From: Flectonema sp. DT1601
Lineage: Eukaryota; Euglenozoa; Diplonemea; Diplonemida; Diplonemidae
Direction of reading: 5' to 3'
Assembly (NCBI GenBank): GCA_964019425.1
Contig: OZ025786.1
Location: 806,001-870,000 of the forward strand
Length of the DNA stretch: 64,000 bases
Part shown: positions 22,444 through 33,912 of the stretch, piece by piece
Layout of the letters: each line of letters begins with the position of its first letter
Position numbering within the stretch: position 1 is the first letter of the stretch
Position numbers and translations under genes: made by a program
Notes under the pieces: model-generated
Database searches by the model: none
Seen by the model: only the letters and a program-made list of their open reading frames with translations
Told to the model about the DNA's origin: nothing

Positions 22444-22939
22444 AACATTCCTTGAGGGGGTAACTTGATATTATGATTAAATATAAAGCAACTTGAAACT
22501 GGCTAAAACGAATATAGGGTTTCGGCCAACCTGGTTGCAATGAAAAGAGACCAACAGTTGGTTTCGATGAGGGGAAGACTGTTTGATTAGGTTCATACGA
22601 ATATAAATCTCTGTATTGTATCAGAACGATGAGGAGTTTAATATTTCTACTGAAAAAGAAGCCTACAAAGGATCGTAATTATTTCTAGTCTGCTTAAAAA
22701 GAAAAAGTGAAATAACGATTTTTAAAATACTTAAATAATAATAATAGTGATAGCAACTGATTTCGCGATATTGATAAAAGTTTTTTTTTTTTTTCTTTTT
22801 TAAATAATAATAAGAACTTCTGTCTTAAGATTCGTAACCATAACAAAGTGAACAGACGCACGGATTAAAACCCGTTTTTTTTTTTTTTTTTTTTGAAAGA
22901 TTGCACAAACGGCCACGAAGCAAGGAGAAAAGGGATTTT
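22444..22939. other. Gene-free stretch with upstream block
   Basis: Contains the conserved block 22456-22510 and a following part that resembles family 3 (22512-22580). T runs at 22782-22793 and 22876-22894. No gene seen. Confidence 0.5.
22456..22510 (-). promoter_or_regulatory. Shared upstream block (paired TCAAGTT boxes), copy 1
   Basis: Minus strand: gccagtttcaagttgcttt, an AT-rich spacer, then tatcaagttaccccc, ending 13 bp before the ATG at 22443. Near-identical at 63596-63650 and recognisable at 50606-50658, always in the same orientation upstream of a minus-strand gene. It may be a promoter element or a repeat; position favours regulation. Confidence 0.5.
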
Positions 22940-25581
22940 TTACCTACCTGCCGCCATTCTTTGCTTAATTCTTGCGACCCAAGCTGCCGGTGCTTGACCG
23001 CTGTTAGACATTGTTAATCCCATGTTAACAAATTTTTGTTTTTGAGTATCTTCCTTGTAGACAGGAGCGCTTCCAGCACTGCCGTCAGCGGAGGATGATC
23101 GAGAAGAGTGAGATTCAGCATCAGAATTAGAATCGTTTTCTTCTTCCATTTGTTGCTGTTGCTGTTGTTGTTGCTTGTCCTTAATGGCACGAAGCTTGCG
23201 CTTCTCCTTAGCGCTGAGTAAGGCAAATTCAATTTCATCTTCACCACTTAACTTTGCGTATTCTGCCTCAGTAATCTTTCCTTGACGAAGTTTCTTTAAC
23301 AGTCTGGTGTCGTCATTCAATTCTTCTAATTCCATTTGATTCCAAACCTGTTGTTTCTTCCTCCTTCCCATGGTCTTGTCATCCTTTACGTCTTCACGTT
23401 TTTTGTTTCGTTCGCTCATTTCTTTGCGTTTTTCTACCATTTTAGCTTCTTTGTCAGCAAGTTTTTCCTGTCTTTTTTGTTCCTTTTCCGCAGTCGTACA
23501 GGTAATGTGTTTAGGATTTACAGATGCGAATTCCTCTTCCAGAGGGATTCGAGCTTGAGAAACGTGATGTAATTCCGGCATGTGAGGAAGCCTCAACAAT
23601 GCACAAGAGTGAGCTAAATCAATCACATCAACCTTGCCTAATTTAAAAATGTATCTGAGACCGTGTTCACGGTATGCTCGTACCCAGGTAACGAATGCCT
23701 TGACGGCGGTATCACAAAGGTCTCTGTCTTTGATGAGAGCTCTACGAACATTTTTAATAAAAGTACTGCTGCATTCTTTACCAACAACGACAGGGTCTGG
23801 AACAAGACCCTTTTTAATACGCCTGTTTGAAGTGTGTTAAATTATCATCAAGAATAATAAAGGTAAATCCCCTCAGAAGGAGAACAGAACATACCGCTTC
23901 TGCCTGTAGCGAAGAAGTTTTTCACGAAAACCTCTTTTAGCAAGAGTGACTCGAAAACGGATTCCACCTTTTGGGTTTCGCTTTGGTTGAGAACCATCTT
24001 GAACAGCTATTTCTTCTTCGTCTGGGTCTGTGTCGTTAGAGTTTTCAGATTCTGAATCTGAAGACAATTCGTCATCTGAGGCAGCGCAGGCATCCATATT
24101 TGGGTGAAGAGTGTCGTAGTTCTCAAGATTTATATTCTTAAGTGAAAGGTATTCAACATATGAACTCTCATGAGGTGACAAGTATAACATCGAATTACCA
24201 ACTCGACCCATTCTAGCTGTTCTACCCATTCTGTGAATAAAGGTTTCTGGTTCTGTTGGTGCATCTGTTTGAATAACCCAATCAACATCAGGTATGTCTA
24301 AACCTCTCGCAGCTACATCAGTGCACAGGAGGATACCTCCATTTCCCGATGCAGTAAAGTCTTTCAGAATCTTTTTCCGCTTTTGCAAAGGCATTTGCCC
24401 ATGTAACGCAAACACTACAATACCCCAGTCTGGCTGAGCAGCAAACGCCTTTGCAACGAAATCAACACTCGCACAAGTTAAGAAATAAACAATAAATTTC
24501 TTCTTCATATTTTCCAAAGCAAACTGCCTGAGAGCTTCCAATTTCTGAGATGGTTTAATAATCCTGTAGTACGTTTTAAGTGTGTCAGGGATGGCTAGGC
24601 CAGCATTTCCAGATCCACTCTTCTTCTTTACTCGTACTCTAACGACAACTGGATTTCTCATTCCGACTCGGACTAGCTCTTGAACTTCACTAGTTTGGGT
24701 AGCACTGAATAGTCCTGTGCGTCTTTGATTTGGTATTCTGTGTAAGATCGCATCTAATTGTGACTTGAATCCTCTACTTAGTAAGCGATCAGCTTCATCT
24801 AGGATGAGGAGTTCTATGGTTTTACACTGCATTTGGATTCCTGTGGTTTGTTGTGGTTGTTTATAATAATGAAAAGGTTTCTTTCTGAAATTGTTTTACA
24901 AATGATACCTTCAAGTCCCAAGACCATTACTTCGTACAACCGACCAGGTGTTCCAACTATGATATTACCACCTCTCTTGTTGTAAGAATCAATATCTCTA
25001 GCTCCTTCTCTACCTCCAATAAAACTGTTTACAACTATAGTGTGAGGAGTTACTTCTTTAAGATACGAAGCGTATTGTGTCGCAACTCTCTCAACCTGAA
25101 TGGCTAGCTCACGAGTAGGTAAGATGACGGTAGCTAAAACATTTTGTTTGCTTTCAAGAGCTTCAACAATTGAAGGACGCATACAGAATTCAAAAGCAGG
25201 TACTAAGTAAGCAAGTGTTTTACCAGATCCTGTTACTGCTTCTACAACAACGTCTTTACCTCGTAGAAGTTGGGGGATGGCAGCAGCTTGAACTGGTGCC
25301 ATTGTCGTAAATTTTAAATGTTTTTCTAAGAAGCTCAAACTTCCTTCACTCAATCCTGGATTCAACCCCTGCCATGATCCAGCAGTAGCACCTCCAACGG
25401 TACCACTTTTTGGAGCAGGTTTCGCCGCAGCTTTCTTCTCTGGCTTTGCTCTTTTCTCATCTGAACGTTTCTTCTCTTCAGTTCTCTTTCTCTTTATCAC
25501 TTCAGTTGTTGCAGGTGCTTTCTCTTCTGCTTCGCTAGGCTTCTTCTTAAGAACTCTCTTCTTTACTTTTCGTAGTACCAT
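22940..25581 (-). CDS. SPB4: DEAD-box RNA helicase of the Spb4/DDX55 family (three exons)
   Basis: Exons 25581-24909, 24840-23895 and 23822-22940 join in frame over 68- and 72-bp introns; 833 aa. Helicase motifs in order: Q motif (MAPVQAAAIPQLL), Walker A (AVTGSGKT), PTRELA, TPGR, DEAD, SAT, HRMGRTARMG. After the core, DLAHSCALLRLPHMPEL and NDDTRLLKKLRQGKITEAEY are diagnostic of Spb4/DDX55, which acts in 60S ribosome assembly in the nucleolus. The N-terminus carries an extra Lys-rich extension, and a long acidic insert lies after the core. A Gln run (Q8) is present near the C-terminus. The splice model restores the link between TPGR and DEAD and between the core and the Spb4 tail. Confidence 0.93.
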
Positions 25582-26329
25582 TTTATGATGTTGAGTGGTA
25601 CTGATAAATAAGGTGATGAATAGTGTCCAGTTGGAGTATATAAATTAATATTTCTATCTGTTTGAAGGAAGTAAGTAGTTTGTTGTTTATGAGACAGTGT
25701 TGTGCAGTAAACCCATCGCAACAACCCAACGTATAGAATAAAAAAAAAAAAAGACCGAATAACGTTGTGACCGTAACACTGCAATCCCTAATGGGGAGGG
25801 GGGACACGGGATAGACCAAAGAAACAAAACCCAAAAAAAAAAAAAATATATAATTTTAAAAAAAAGAAATATAATCAAAACCTTGCAATAGAAGGTAGTA
25901 CGCGGTGGTTAAAGAGGCTCTGCGCCTGAAAGCAGTTTTAAGTTTTTTTTTTTTTTTTGTATTCATAGTTCATGAAAGGCAACAACAAAAAAAAAAAAAA
26001 AAAACAGCAATAAATTTAAGATATGGTTACCTTATGAATATATAGGTTATAATTGAGCGACTGTAGCCCACCTATATTATTTTCTCGGTCTTGAATAAGA
26101 AAAGAGGGAACACAAAAAAAAATAATTTTTTTAACTACTCGTTGGATGGGTTCAAACACTCAGACAGCCTATCAACGACTTCTTTCATTTTTTTTTTTTT
26201 TTTTGGTTTTTTGAAAAGAAGCTACAAAAAAAAACCACTCAAAAAAAAACGAACTGATAAAAAACAGACGAGGTCACATCGCCAAAAAGAAAATAATAAA
26301 AAAGCAACGAAGAATTAATAACCACCACA
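25582..26329. other. Gene-free stretch, homopolymer-rich
   Basis: A/T runs (25741-25752, 25833-25845, 25941-25957, 25987-26004, 26189-26203) and no coding frame. A short piece at about 25898-25930 (cgcggtggttaaagaggctctgcg) faintly resembles 14291-14310. Confidence 0.5.
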
Positions 26330-27282
26330 CTAGTGGTCTCCAAGACCACGTTGGTACTTTCCGTAACGTGGTCCTCCCTTGAACACTTCTGGCCAAACAT
26401 CCTCAGGATACAATAAACTCTCGTCAGTAAGGTATCCAGTTGGGTGAAGAACATCATCAGGAAGCTATTTTATTTTTTTTTTTAAATTCGAACTTCATCC
26501 TCTACATCTTCTTAACAACAATAAATACATACCGTAGCGTCACCGTAGATGTCTTCTAAGAATTTTCTGGCATCCTTTGGTGATGGGTTTTGCTCAACCG
26601 AGTATCCCAAAGTCCAAAGGATTTCCTTACCAAGGATTTCAACAGGTGCTTGGTTAACAATGGCGATCTATTTATTTATTTATTCATTTATTTTTGCACT
26701 GACACGAAAAGTCAAGAGAAGAAAACTAATTCAGATAACCATACCTTTGTACCATCATCGTCATAGTACACTGGTCCTCCGTTGAGAGAAACATGCTTAC
26801 CGTCGATATCAATTACAGGAGCATCCATAATAGAAAATTGTTTAAGGATTCTGTGAGGATCACTGATATCTGCCTGAAGCTGAAACTGAACAATATCGCA
26901 GTTCTCACCTAATTCCTTAGCTCTCTCAAGAGTTTGTTCATCACTTGACCATGCGTAGTGGTTCTTGAGTAGCTGTAATTGGGTTATTTCATTTTATTTA
27001 TTAAGAAATATTCACATGAAATGAATAACAATAAATACGCACCTCACGGATGTGTGGTCTTTTAATAATTGAACGAAAGACGATCTCAAGGGAATGGTTA
27101 TCCCATCCGTTTCCGAAGATTCCTCCCTGTTTTGTGTGTTACAGAAAAGACTTGTTGTTCTTATTTTTTATTAATTCTTAACATACCTCAGGAGCAGACA
27201 CCATAGTTCTCGTCTTCCATGTAGTAGCGGTGGTGGCAAATCTGCGCTGTCCCGCGATGAGTGATGTTAATCCCCTTCTCAT
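26330..27282 (-). CDS. Probable mitochondrial protein of unknown function (five exons)
   Basis: Too fragmented to show as one long frame. Exons by eye: 27282-27187, 27126-27043, 26972-26745, 26667-26533 and 26464-26330, all phase 0, joined by introns of 60, 70, 77 and 68 bp (donors GTATGT, GTGCGT, GTATGG, GTATGT); 225 aa. The start MRRGLTSLIAGQRRFATT is a good mitochondrial presequence. Later pieces: GGIFGNGWDNHSLEIVFRSI, KQFSIMDAPVIDIDGK, GGPVYYDDDGTK, APVEILGKEILWTLGYS, ending PRYGKYQRGLGDH. Codons favour AAG, GGT and GAC more than in neighbours, as in highly expressed genes. I recognise no family; a respiratory-complex or ATP-synthase accessory subunit is a guess. Consistent phases and lengths make the model strong. 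Confidence 0.82.
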
Positions 27283-27822
27283 TTTATTTATTATTTACCG
27301 TAACCCGCCTTTGAAAAATAGAAAATTTGAAAAAAAAAAAAGAGAATACAGCTTTCTCCCAGACATCAACATACAGAAGTTAGAAGCACACAAGAAAAAA
27401 TAGTCCATTAACATTATCACAACATGAGTCGTTACACCATTGTTATAACACATATTTTCGTTACAATTAGTGATTTCATAGTTTCCAATAATGTTAAAAA
27501 AGTAGCCTAGTGTGTCGTTTCTTCACACACGACACCATTTAAACGTAGAATAGAAGTTTTATGAAACCCAGTGAGATAATATTATCCTCACAAAGATTAC
27601 GATCTTTTACAGTATTGTGTCAGAAGAAAAGTGTTAATTATCTGCCCGTTTGGGAAGAACGATGTCACAAAGATGTGTAATTTACTATTTTTTTTTTCCA
27701 CCACCTAAGGAGAAATAATATTCGGATTGTGTCGCCACAACTAACTAAACTGAGAGCTAAGGAAAGAATACAGAAAGAAGACAAGTGGAATGGAACCACA
27801 CTTATAAGATTCAGAGAGTGAC
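27283..27822. other. Gene-free stretch, receptor-array 3' flank
   Basis: The right part (about 27690-27822) is the 3' flank shared by the receptor genes (cgccacaactaacta, gagagctaaggaaag, gattcagagagtga). Nothing else recognised. Confidence 0.55.
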
Positions 27823-30237
27823 TCACATAGCCACTTCATAAGAGTAATTAACAATCTCTTCTTGTGATTGGTTTATTGCTTCCTCTTCACGGAATGGAAG
27901 AATTCGTAGTTTTTCTTCGACAGGCATCTCCTCTAATAAAATAAATATATCCTGTATAGATAGTCTCTTATCAATACCAGTCCAGCACCTCTCGACGATG
28001 TCGTTCCAAAGCTTCTCTCCAAGCTTCTGTAGGTTGTCAGGCTTCTTTGGCAAGATCCCCGACTTTATAAATTTCGTAATTTGCTTCCTTCTAACAACAG
28101 GATCACCAGAAACCATGTCAGAGTACGGGGACCTCCCACCCATGATTTCGAACATCGTGCAACCAAAACTCCAAACGTCGTGAGCTGCCGATGCGATCGG
28201 TGAACTCTGCAAGGCTTCTGGTGGACACCAAGCGATCGGTAACTTTGACTTTACTACAGAACCTATTTTAGTAACTAATCCCATGTCTCCTAATACTAAA
28301 CCATTCTTACTTACTAAAATATTCCTTGTTGCTACATCCATGTGTGCTAACCCAAGTCCGTGAACGTATGCGAGTGCCCTCGCAATCGACACCATTCGTA
28401 ATGCGTACTGCTCTGGATCCACACGCTTGAACCTCAAGAAGTTATCAAGAGAACCTTGTTCGTAGTATTGAGTCACAAGGTAAATACTTTCATCAGACCT
28501 CGACCATCCATAGAACGTCACGATGTCCTTCTGTCTCATGTTGCACAGCATTCGAATCTCTACAAGGAAGTTGGAATCGTATGCCTTCCTTGATTCCTTC
28601 ACAGCTACCACTTCACAGCAGGTCACGTAAGTGGCGCGAAAGACTTTTCCAAAGAAACCTGTTCCGATTTGAACGAAGTCCGTTAGTTGATCAGATGGAA
28701 TTTCACATTCCAACGATGACAATGAGATGCTTCCTGAATTCTTAATAGCGATGGGTTCAACATGAAGCCCAGAAGACTTCTGGTGATCAACAGCTGTCGG
28801 ATGAGGACCAGTCCAGAGACCACGTGATGACGTCTCTAGTTTTGATGATCCAATAATTGTAATTAAACTGTTTTTAAAATCAGAATCCACTAATTGTTTT
28901 ACTACAGACCTTCTTCTTCTTCTATATAATAAGATTATAATACAAACAACACAAACAACAACAGCAGCAACAACACAGATGACAGTTACTAATGGGAAAC
29001 CACTACCTGAGTCAGCTACGTTGGTATCAGATAACGTTAGAGTTAATGTCTCTGTTGGAGTATACGGAACTGGTTGTAGTGTAGCAGTAAAAGCATGATC
29101 ACAATGGATAACATTGTCTACTCGATTTCGTGGATCATTAAGAACATGTCCAACAGTTGATATGTCAGACTCTATAGATCCCCAAGACACAACTTTACCT
29201 GATGATGTTACCGCAACGTACGACTCATATGTCGCATAAAGTGATACAATGTTCTTTAATAATGACTTTACCGTAGTAGTGTCCTGTGATGGTCCTGAAC
29301 CCCAAGCCACAACTGTACCATCAGTTGTTACAGCTGCGAATGTAGTTCGGGATCCAACTAGTAGTGTGCTGTCTTTTAATTTTGTTAAAACTTCTTTACT
29401 AGCATCACCCCCAAAAGATGGATTCCCCCAAGTGACCCAATTACCAGATGAGTTTTTTGCAGCAAAGGCTCGCTCGCTAGATACAACATCAACAATATCC
29501 TTAAGAAGATGCTGCACTGATAAAGAGTCTCCTCCTTCAGTAACATCACCCCATGTGACTATACTTGAATCATTAAGTAATGCTGCATAAGAATCTGAAT
29601 TACCATACACTGTTGATATATCTCGTAGTAAGCTAGACACGGTAGTTGTGTTCCTGGCAATTGATTGCTCCGAACCCCACACTACAAGCCCACCATCAGC
29701 TGTTAATGCAGCAAAGGAAAAGTAGGCCCAGTACAACTGAGTAATATCATGCAAAGCAGATTGTACTGTACTCATATTAAGAAAAGTAGCTCCAGGTAAT
29801 CCCCAACATACAACAGTCGTGTCATTGAGAAGAGCAGCAAAGTTGTCGTTATTTGATATTATTTGAACTGCTTTGTGATTTGCAAGAGCGTGAACTGTCG
29901 AAAGGTCGATGTCTGATCCCCAGGAAACAACTCGACCATTTTCTTGCAAGGCAGTGAACGATGCGATGCCACCTAAAAGACTAATCGTTCTGCTTTCGGA
30001 TAACAATTTCCTCACTGTTGTGCTATCTCCTCCAGTCTCTGGTGTTCCCCAAGTCAACACATCATCTCCAGTGATTGCAGCAAATGAACACCACCAGGTG
30101 TTCACGACAGTAGTAGCATTCTCTAAGTCGATATCAGGATATTTTTTCACTGCGGGACTTGTTCCCCACATCACATACAACTTACTCTGTACAACAACAC
30201 AAAATATCATAACAACAAGCAGCCTGCTTGTTCTCAT
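27823..30237 (-). CDS. RCC1-repeat receptor kinase, copy 1
   Basis: Single exon, 804 aa. Signal peptide (MRTSRLLVVMIFCVVV), nine WG-containing RCC1-like repeats to about residue 390 (a likely beta-propeller outside the cell), one span near 412-436 followed by RRRRR, then a kinase at about 515-775. Kinase landmarks: GTGFFGKV, VAVKES, HMDVATRNILV (HRD Arg is Met), DMG for DFG, PIAWCPPEAL and DVWSFGC, the last two typical of tyrosine and TKL kinases. Catalytic Lys, Asp and Asn are kept, so it is probably active. The tail ends YEVAM, as in the other three copies. The ectodomain differs from copies 2-4 but the kinase DNA (about 27969-28715) is nearly identical to theirs. Confidence 0.9.
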   Translation of the reverse strand: MRTSRLLVVMIFCVVVQSKLYVMWGTSPAVKKYPDIDLENATTVVNTWWCSFAAITGDDVLTWGTPETGGDSTTVRKLLSESRTISLLGGIASFTALQENGRVVSWGSDIDLSTVHALANHKAVQIISNNDNFAALLNDTTVVCWGLPGATFLNMSTVQSALHDITQLYWAYFSFAALTADGGLVVWGSEQSIARNTTTVSSLLRDISTVYGNSDSYAALLNDSSIVTWGDVTEGGDSLSVQHLLKDIVDVVSSERAFAAKNSSGNWVTWGNPSFGGDASKEVLTKLKDSTLLVGSRTTFAAVTTDGTVVAWGSGPSQDTTTVKSLLKNIVSLYATYESYVAVTSSGKVVSWGSIESDISTVGHVLNDPRNRVDNVIHCDHAFTATLQPVPYTPTETLTLTLSDTNVADSGSGFPLVTVICVVAAVVVCVVCIIILLYRRRRRSVVKQLVDSDFKNSLITIIGSSKLETSSRGLWTGPHPTAVDHQKSSGLHVEPIAIKNSGSISLSSLECEIPSDQLTDFVQIGTGFFGKVFRATYVTCCEVVAVKESRKAYDSNFLVEIRMLCNMRQKDIVTFYGWSRSDESIYLVTQYYEQGSLDNFLRFKRVDPEQYALRMVSIARALAYVHGLGLAHMDVATRNILVSKNGLVLGDMGLVTKIGSVVKSKLPIAWCPPEALQSSPIASAAHDVWSFGCTMFEIMGGRSPYSDMVSGDPVVRRKQITKFIKSGILPKKPDNLQKLGEKLWNDIVERCWTGIDKRLSIQDIFILLEEMPVEEKLRILPFREEEAINQSQEEIVNYSYEVAM

Positions 30238-31533
30238 TGTAGATAGTAATGTTTCACTATCGGGGGAACCTATCAGAAGACTAGTTTTTAGAAGACATGT
30301 TTTACGAGCGAAAGAGAATTGTGACAGCGTAACGTTAACACCCTTTTACTTTATAGGCTTGTTTCCGGTTGCGCACAAACAAAGTGTGAGAATTATTTAG
30401 TGAGGTGCCGATTCTTTTTTTATCCTTATTCCGCGAAAAATTTAAGTTGTAAAAAAAAAAAAATATATATATATAACATAACATAACATAACATAAAAAT
30501 CATAAGGAAACATGCTGGACCATCGCGAACCAGAAAATTTATTATAACTTTCCCTTACGCAGATGGGTGGTTGTCATTAATCTCAAAACCGTCGATCAGA
30601 GATTTTCATAAATTGAAGAAGACGAAGTAAAGTTCCACTTTTGAGTAACAAACTCCAATAGGCGACTTCGAACGTTTTGTGTGTGTTCGCAAAAAGGGGG
30701 TTTTCATTATCAGAAAACAGAATCAAGTAGCTGGAGACCTTGCGACTGCATAAGAATATCTATCGTTCGGTCAGATTGCGAGACTTGGAATAGTGCTGGC
30801 TAAAACTATTCAGATTAACCTTATACTACATTGAAAGCAGACAGAACCCCTTCACACGGGGAGATAAGTTCAGATTTCAATCTGAAATAGTTTCTTCTCC
30901 TACTAATTATAATAAAAAGAACAAGACAAAGATAAATATCACGTCAACATTGCACTACAAGAGCAATTATATTCGGCTGATGCATATTTAATGGAAGGCG
31001 ACAGCAGTAAAACCATCGTAGATTAATCGTTTAGAAAAGAAAAACAATGAAGATAATACCATCTTCATAAAAACAAGACGACGATTTACATCTCGTCAAT
31101 TTATACGAAAGAATGCAATAATTTCTCAAATTCAGCTGAGATGCATTCGTTCACGGAAGGAGAGATAGTTTAACAGCAGTAAAAGCCATCGTAAACAAAT
31201 AAACAAAAGTACTTACTCAGAATAAAACAGAAGCTACGAAATCATTTAAATATAAACTACCCAGTGGGAGTCGTTTAGAAAAGATAACTAGTGAAGATAA
31301 CATTATCCTCCTAATAATTACAATCTTTTACAACATTGTAGTTTACGAGAATAATAATATCTCACCGTTAGGGAAGAACGATGTTACAAAGATGTGAAGT
31401 TTACTATTTTTCCACCACTTAAGGAGAATAATCTTCGGATTGTGTCGCCACAACTAAACTGAGAGCTAAGGAAAGAATACAGAAAGAAGACGAGTGGAAT
31501 TGGGTACCACACTCATAAGATTCAGAGAGTGAT
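30238..31533. other. Receptor-array spacer 1
   Basis: Contains a family 1 copy (30817-30903), the inverted family 3 segment (30670-30752) and, from about 31137, the 3' flank duplicated behind copies 3 and 4 (gcattcgttcacggaaggag, tacccagtgggagtcg). A TAACA microrepeat lies at 30474-30495. Confidence 0.55.
30817..30903 (-). repeat. Dispersed hairpin repeat family 1, copy D (partial)
   Basis: Minus strand: ggagaagaaactatttcaga, ccccgtgtgaagggg, ttctgtctgc, then tataaggtt. The first hairpin is missing or changed. Confidence 0.5.
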
Positions 31534-33912
31534 TCACATAGCCACTTCGTATTCACTGTCATACTGATAAAAATCATAATAACGATTAGAAGACTCTGGT
31601 GCCGCAAGTTGTAGCAGCTTCTCAACATTAATTACCTGCTGAGCTGGCATGTTACCGAAGAGAGAAATAATCTCCCGGAGTTCAAGACGCTCATCAATAC
31701 CAGTCCAGCACCTCTCGACGATGTCGTTCCAAAGCTTCTCTCCAAGCTTCTGTAGGTTGTCAGGCTTCTTTGGCAAGATCCCCGACTTTATAAATTTCGT
31801 AATTTGCTTCCTTCTAACAACAGGATCACCAGAAACCATGTCAGAGTACGGGGACCTCCCACCCATGATTTCGAACATCGTGCAACCAAAACTCCAAACG
31901 TCGTGAGCTGCCGATGCGATCGGTGAACTCTGCAAGGCTTCTGGTGGACACCAAGCGATCGGTAACTTTGACTTTACTACAGAACCTATTTTAGTAACTA
32001 ATCCCATGTCTCCTAATACTAAACCATTCTTACTTACTAAAATATTCCTTGTTGCTACATCCATGTGTGCTAACCCAAGTCCGTGAACGTATGCGAGTGC
32101 CCTCGCAATCGACACCATTCGTAATGCGTACTGCTCTGGATCCACACGCTTGAACCTCAAGAAGTTATCAAGAGAACCTTGTTCGTAGTATTGAGTCACC
32201 AGGTAAATACTTTCATCAGACCTCGACCATCCATAGAACGTCACGATGTCCTTCTGTCTCATGTTGCACAGCATTCGAATCTCTACAAGGAAGTTGGAAT
32301 CGTATGCCTTCCTTGATTCCTTCACAGCTACCACTTCACAGCAGGTCACGTAAGTGGCGCGAAAGACTTTTCCAAAGAAACCTGTTCCGATTTGAACGAA
32401 GTCCGTTAGTTGATCAGATGGAATTTCACATTCCAACGACGACAGAGACGCACTTGTTGAAGAACCCACCTGAAGAACATTCTCCTCTTCCAAAGAAGGC
32501 GACGTGTTCATCGGAACCAGTGTAATCAAATCACATTTTAGAAATGAGTCGCTATGTTTAGACTTGTTTTTACGTATTTTAGATTGTTTCCAAAAGCACA
32601 ACACCACAACAAACACGAACACGAACACCACAACTAAAGCAACAACGAGATAAAGTTTGAATGAGGAGCTAGAATTCCCATAAACGAGTTCATCTTCAAC
32701 TACCATAGGCACAGTGTCCGCCGTAAGGTCTGCTGGGCTGTAAAATTCTTGTTCGAACAACACGGAATAAGCATTCTCACAATGAGTGACTTCCAATGGA
32801 AATTTTTTTGAAGCTGGAAGTGCACGAGACAGCTTCTCGGATCCAGAATAAACATCACCCCACATAAAAAGCCCTTCAGGATAGGTATATGCGAGATACG
32901 AAACCTCCATTGATGTAATTACTGTAACATATTTTAATAATGACTGAACTGTACTAATATTCTGAGTGGGTCCTGTTCCCCAAGTCACAACTGATCCTGT
33001 TGATGTTAAGGCTGCAAAAGAGTCAACTGTAGTGACTACCGTGTTGCTTCCTTTAATTTGATCCAACACACGCTGACTGGGATTACCACCAGCACTTGGA
33101 TCGCCCCATACAATCCAATCAGATGATGTATTGCGTGCGGCAAAAGCTCGTTCGCTGTGAACGATCTTGTTTATGTTTTTAAGAAGGTGTTTAACAGTTG
33201 AAGAGTCACCTCCCTTCAAACTATTACCCCACGTCACCACAGTTGCATCCTCGAGTAGAGCAGCGAAAGAATACCCTGCTCCGTAAACATAAGAGACACC
33301 TCGTAGTAATCCTTGTACAGTACTGCTGTCACTGCCAAAGTCTCCATATCGCCCCCAAGTTACAACTCTCTTATCCGACGTCAGTGCCGCAAAGGCAAAG
33401 TGTATTGAGTAAAGGTTTGTTATGTTAACCAGACTTGACTGAACGGTGCTCATGTTCAGGGGAAGTTGAGAATTCCCCCAACTAACAACAGTGCTATCGT
33501 TTAATAAGGCAGAAAAGTGATTGAAATTTGATGTGATGCTTTTTGCTTTGTGTGTTCTCAGTTGCTTGACTGTTGAGGAATCAACATCCAACCCCCAGGA
33601 TACTACTCTTCCATTCTCTTGTAGGGCAGAAAACGCTGTTTTTCCACCTCTTATGCTGACGGTCTGAATTCCAGTAAGAAGGTGTTTCACAGTAGTGCTG
33701 TCACCTCCTGCTTCAGGTGTCCCCCACGTGACTACATCATCCTCAACAATAGCAGCAAACGAACACAACCAAGTAGAACGTATACTGGTAGCACTTCTTA
33801 GCACTTCAGGACTTGGTAAGTCCTTTACGGAAGGATCACTGCCCCACATGATAACTGTGTTGCTGTTCACAGAGATGAGTAGGGCTGTTATTATAAGGAG
33901 CCTGAGCCTCAT
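31534..33912 (-). CDS. RCC1-repeat receptor kinase, copy 2
   Basis: Single exon, 792 aa. Signal peptide MRLRLLIITALLISVNS, nine WG repeats (VVTWG, VVSWG and similar, usually with DSSTV about ten residues on and AFAAL near the end), one span near 416-440 (LYLVVALVVVFVFVFVVVLC), basic stop-transfer, then the kinase at about 500-765 with the same motifs as copy 1. The tail (YDFYQYDSEYEVAM) is Tyr-rich and could be a phosphorylation target. Compared with copies 3 and 4 the backbone of each repeat is identical and changes gather just before the AFAAL strand. Possible roles are recognition of prey, partner or self; the sequence cannot decide. Confidence 0.9.
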   Translation of the reverse strand: MRLRLLIITALLISVNSNTVIMWGSDPSVKDLPSPEVLRSATSIRSTWLCSFAAIVEDDVVTWGTPEAGGDSTTVKHLLTGIQTVSIRGGKTAFSALQENGRVVSWGLDVDSSTVKQLRTHKAKSITSNFNHFSALLNDSTVVSWGNSQLPLNMSTVQSSLVNITNLYSIHFAFAALTSDKRVVTWGRYGDFGSDSSTVQGLLRGVSYVYGAGYSFAALLEDATVVTWGNSLKGGDSSTVKHLLKNINKIVHSERAFAARNTSSDWIVWGDPSAGGNPSQRVLDQIKGSNTVVTTVDSFAALTSTGSVVTWGTGPTQNISTVQSLLKYVTVITSMEVSYLAYTYPEGLFMWGDVYSGSEKLSRALPASKKFPLEVTHCENAYSVLFEQEFYSPADLTADTVPMVVEDELVYGNSSSSFKLYLVVALVVVFVFVFVVVLCFWKQSKIRKNKSKHSDSFLKCDLITLVPMNTSPSLEEENVLQVGSSTSASLSSLECEIPSDQLTDFVQIGTGFFGKVFRATYVTCCEVVAVKESRKAYDSNFLVEIRMLCNMRQKDIVTFYGWSRSDESIYLVTQYYEQGSLDNFLRFKRVDPEQYALRMVSIARALAYVHGLGLAHMDVATRNILVSKNGLVLGDMGLVTKIGSVVKSKLPIAWCPPEALQSSPIASAAHDVWSFGCTMFEIMGGRSPYSDMVSGDPVVRRKQITKFIKSGILPKKPDNLQKLGEKLWNDIVERCWTGIDERLELREIISLFGNMPAQQVINVEKLLQLAAPESSNRYYDFYQYDSEYEVAM

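Noticed and set aside
22525-22540. aacctggttg, like the 5' end of 18S rRNA
   Set aside because: The match stops after ten bases (no atcctgccag follows).
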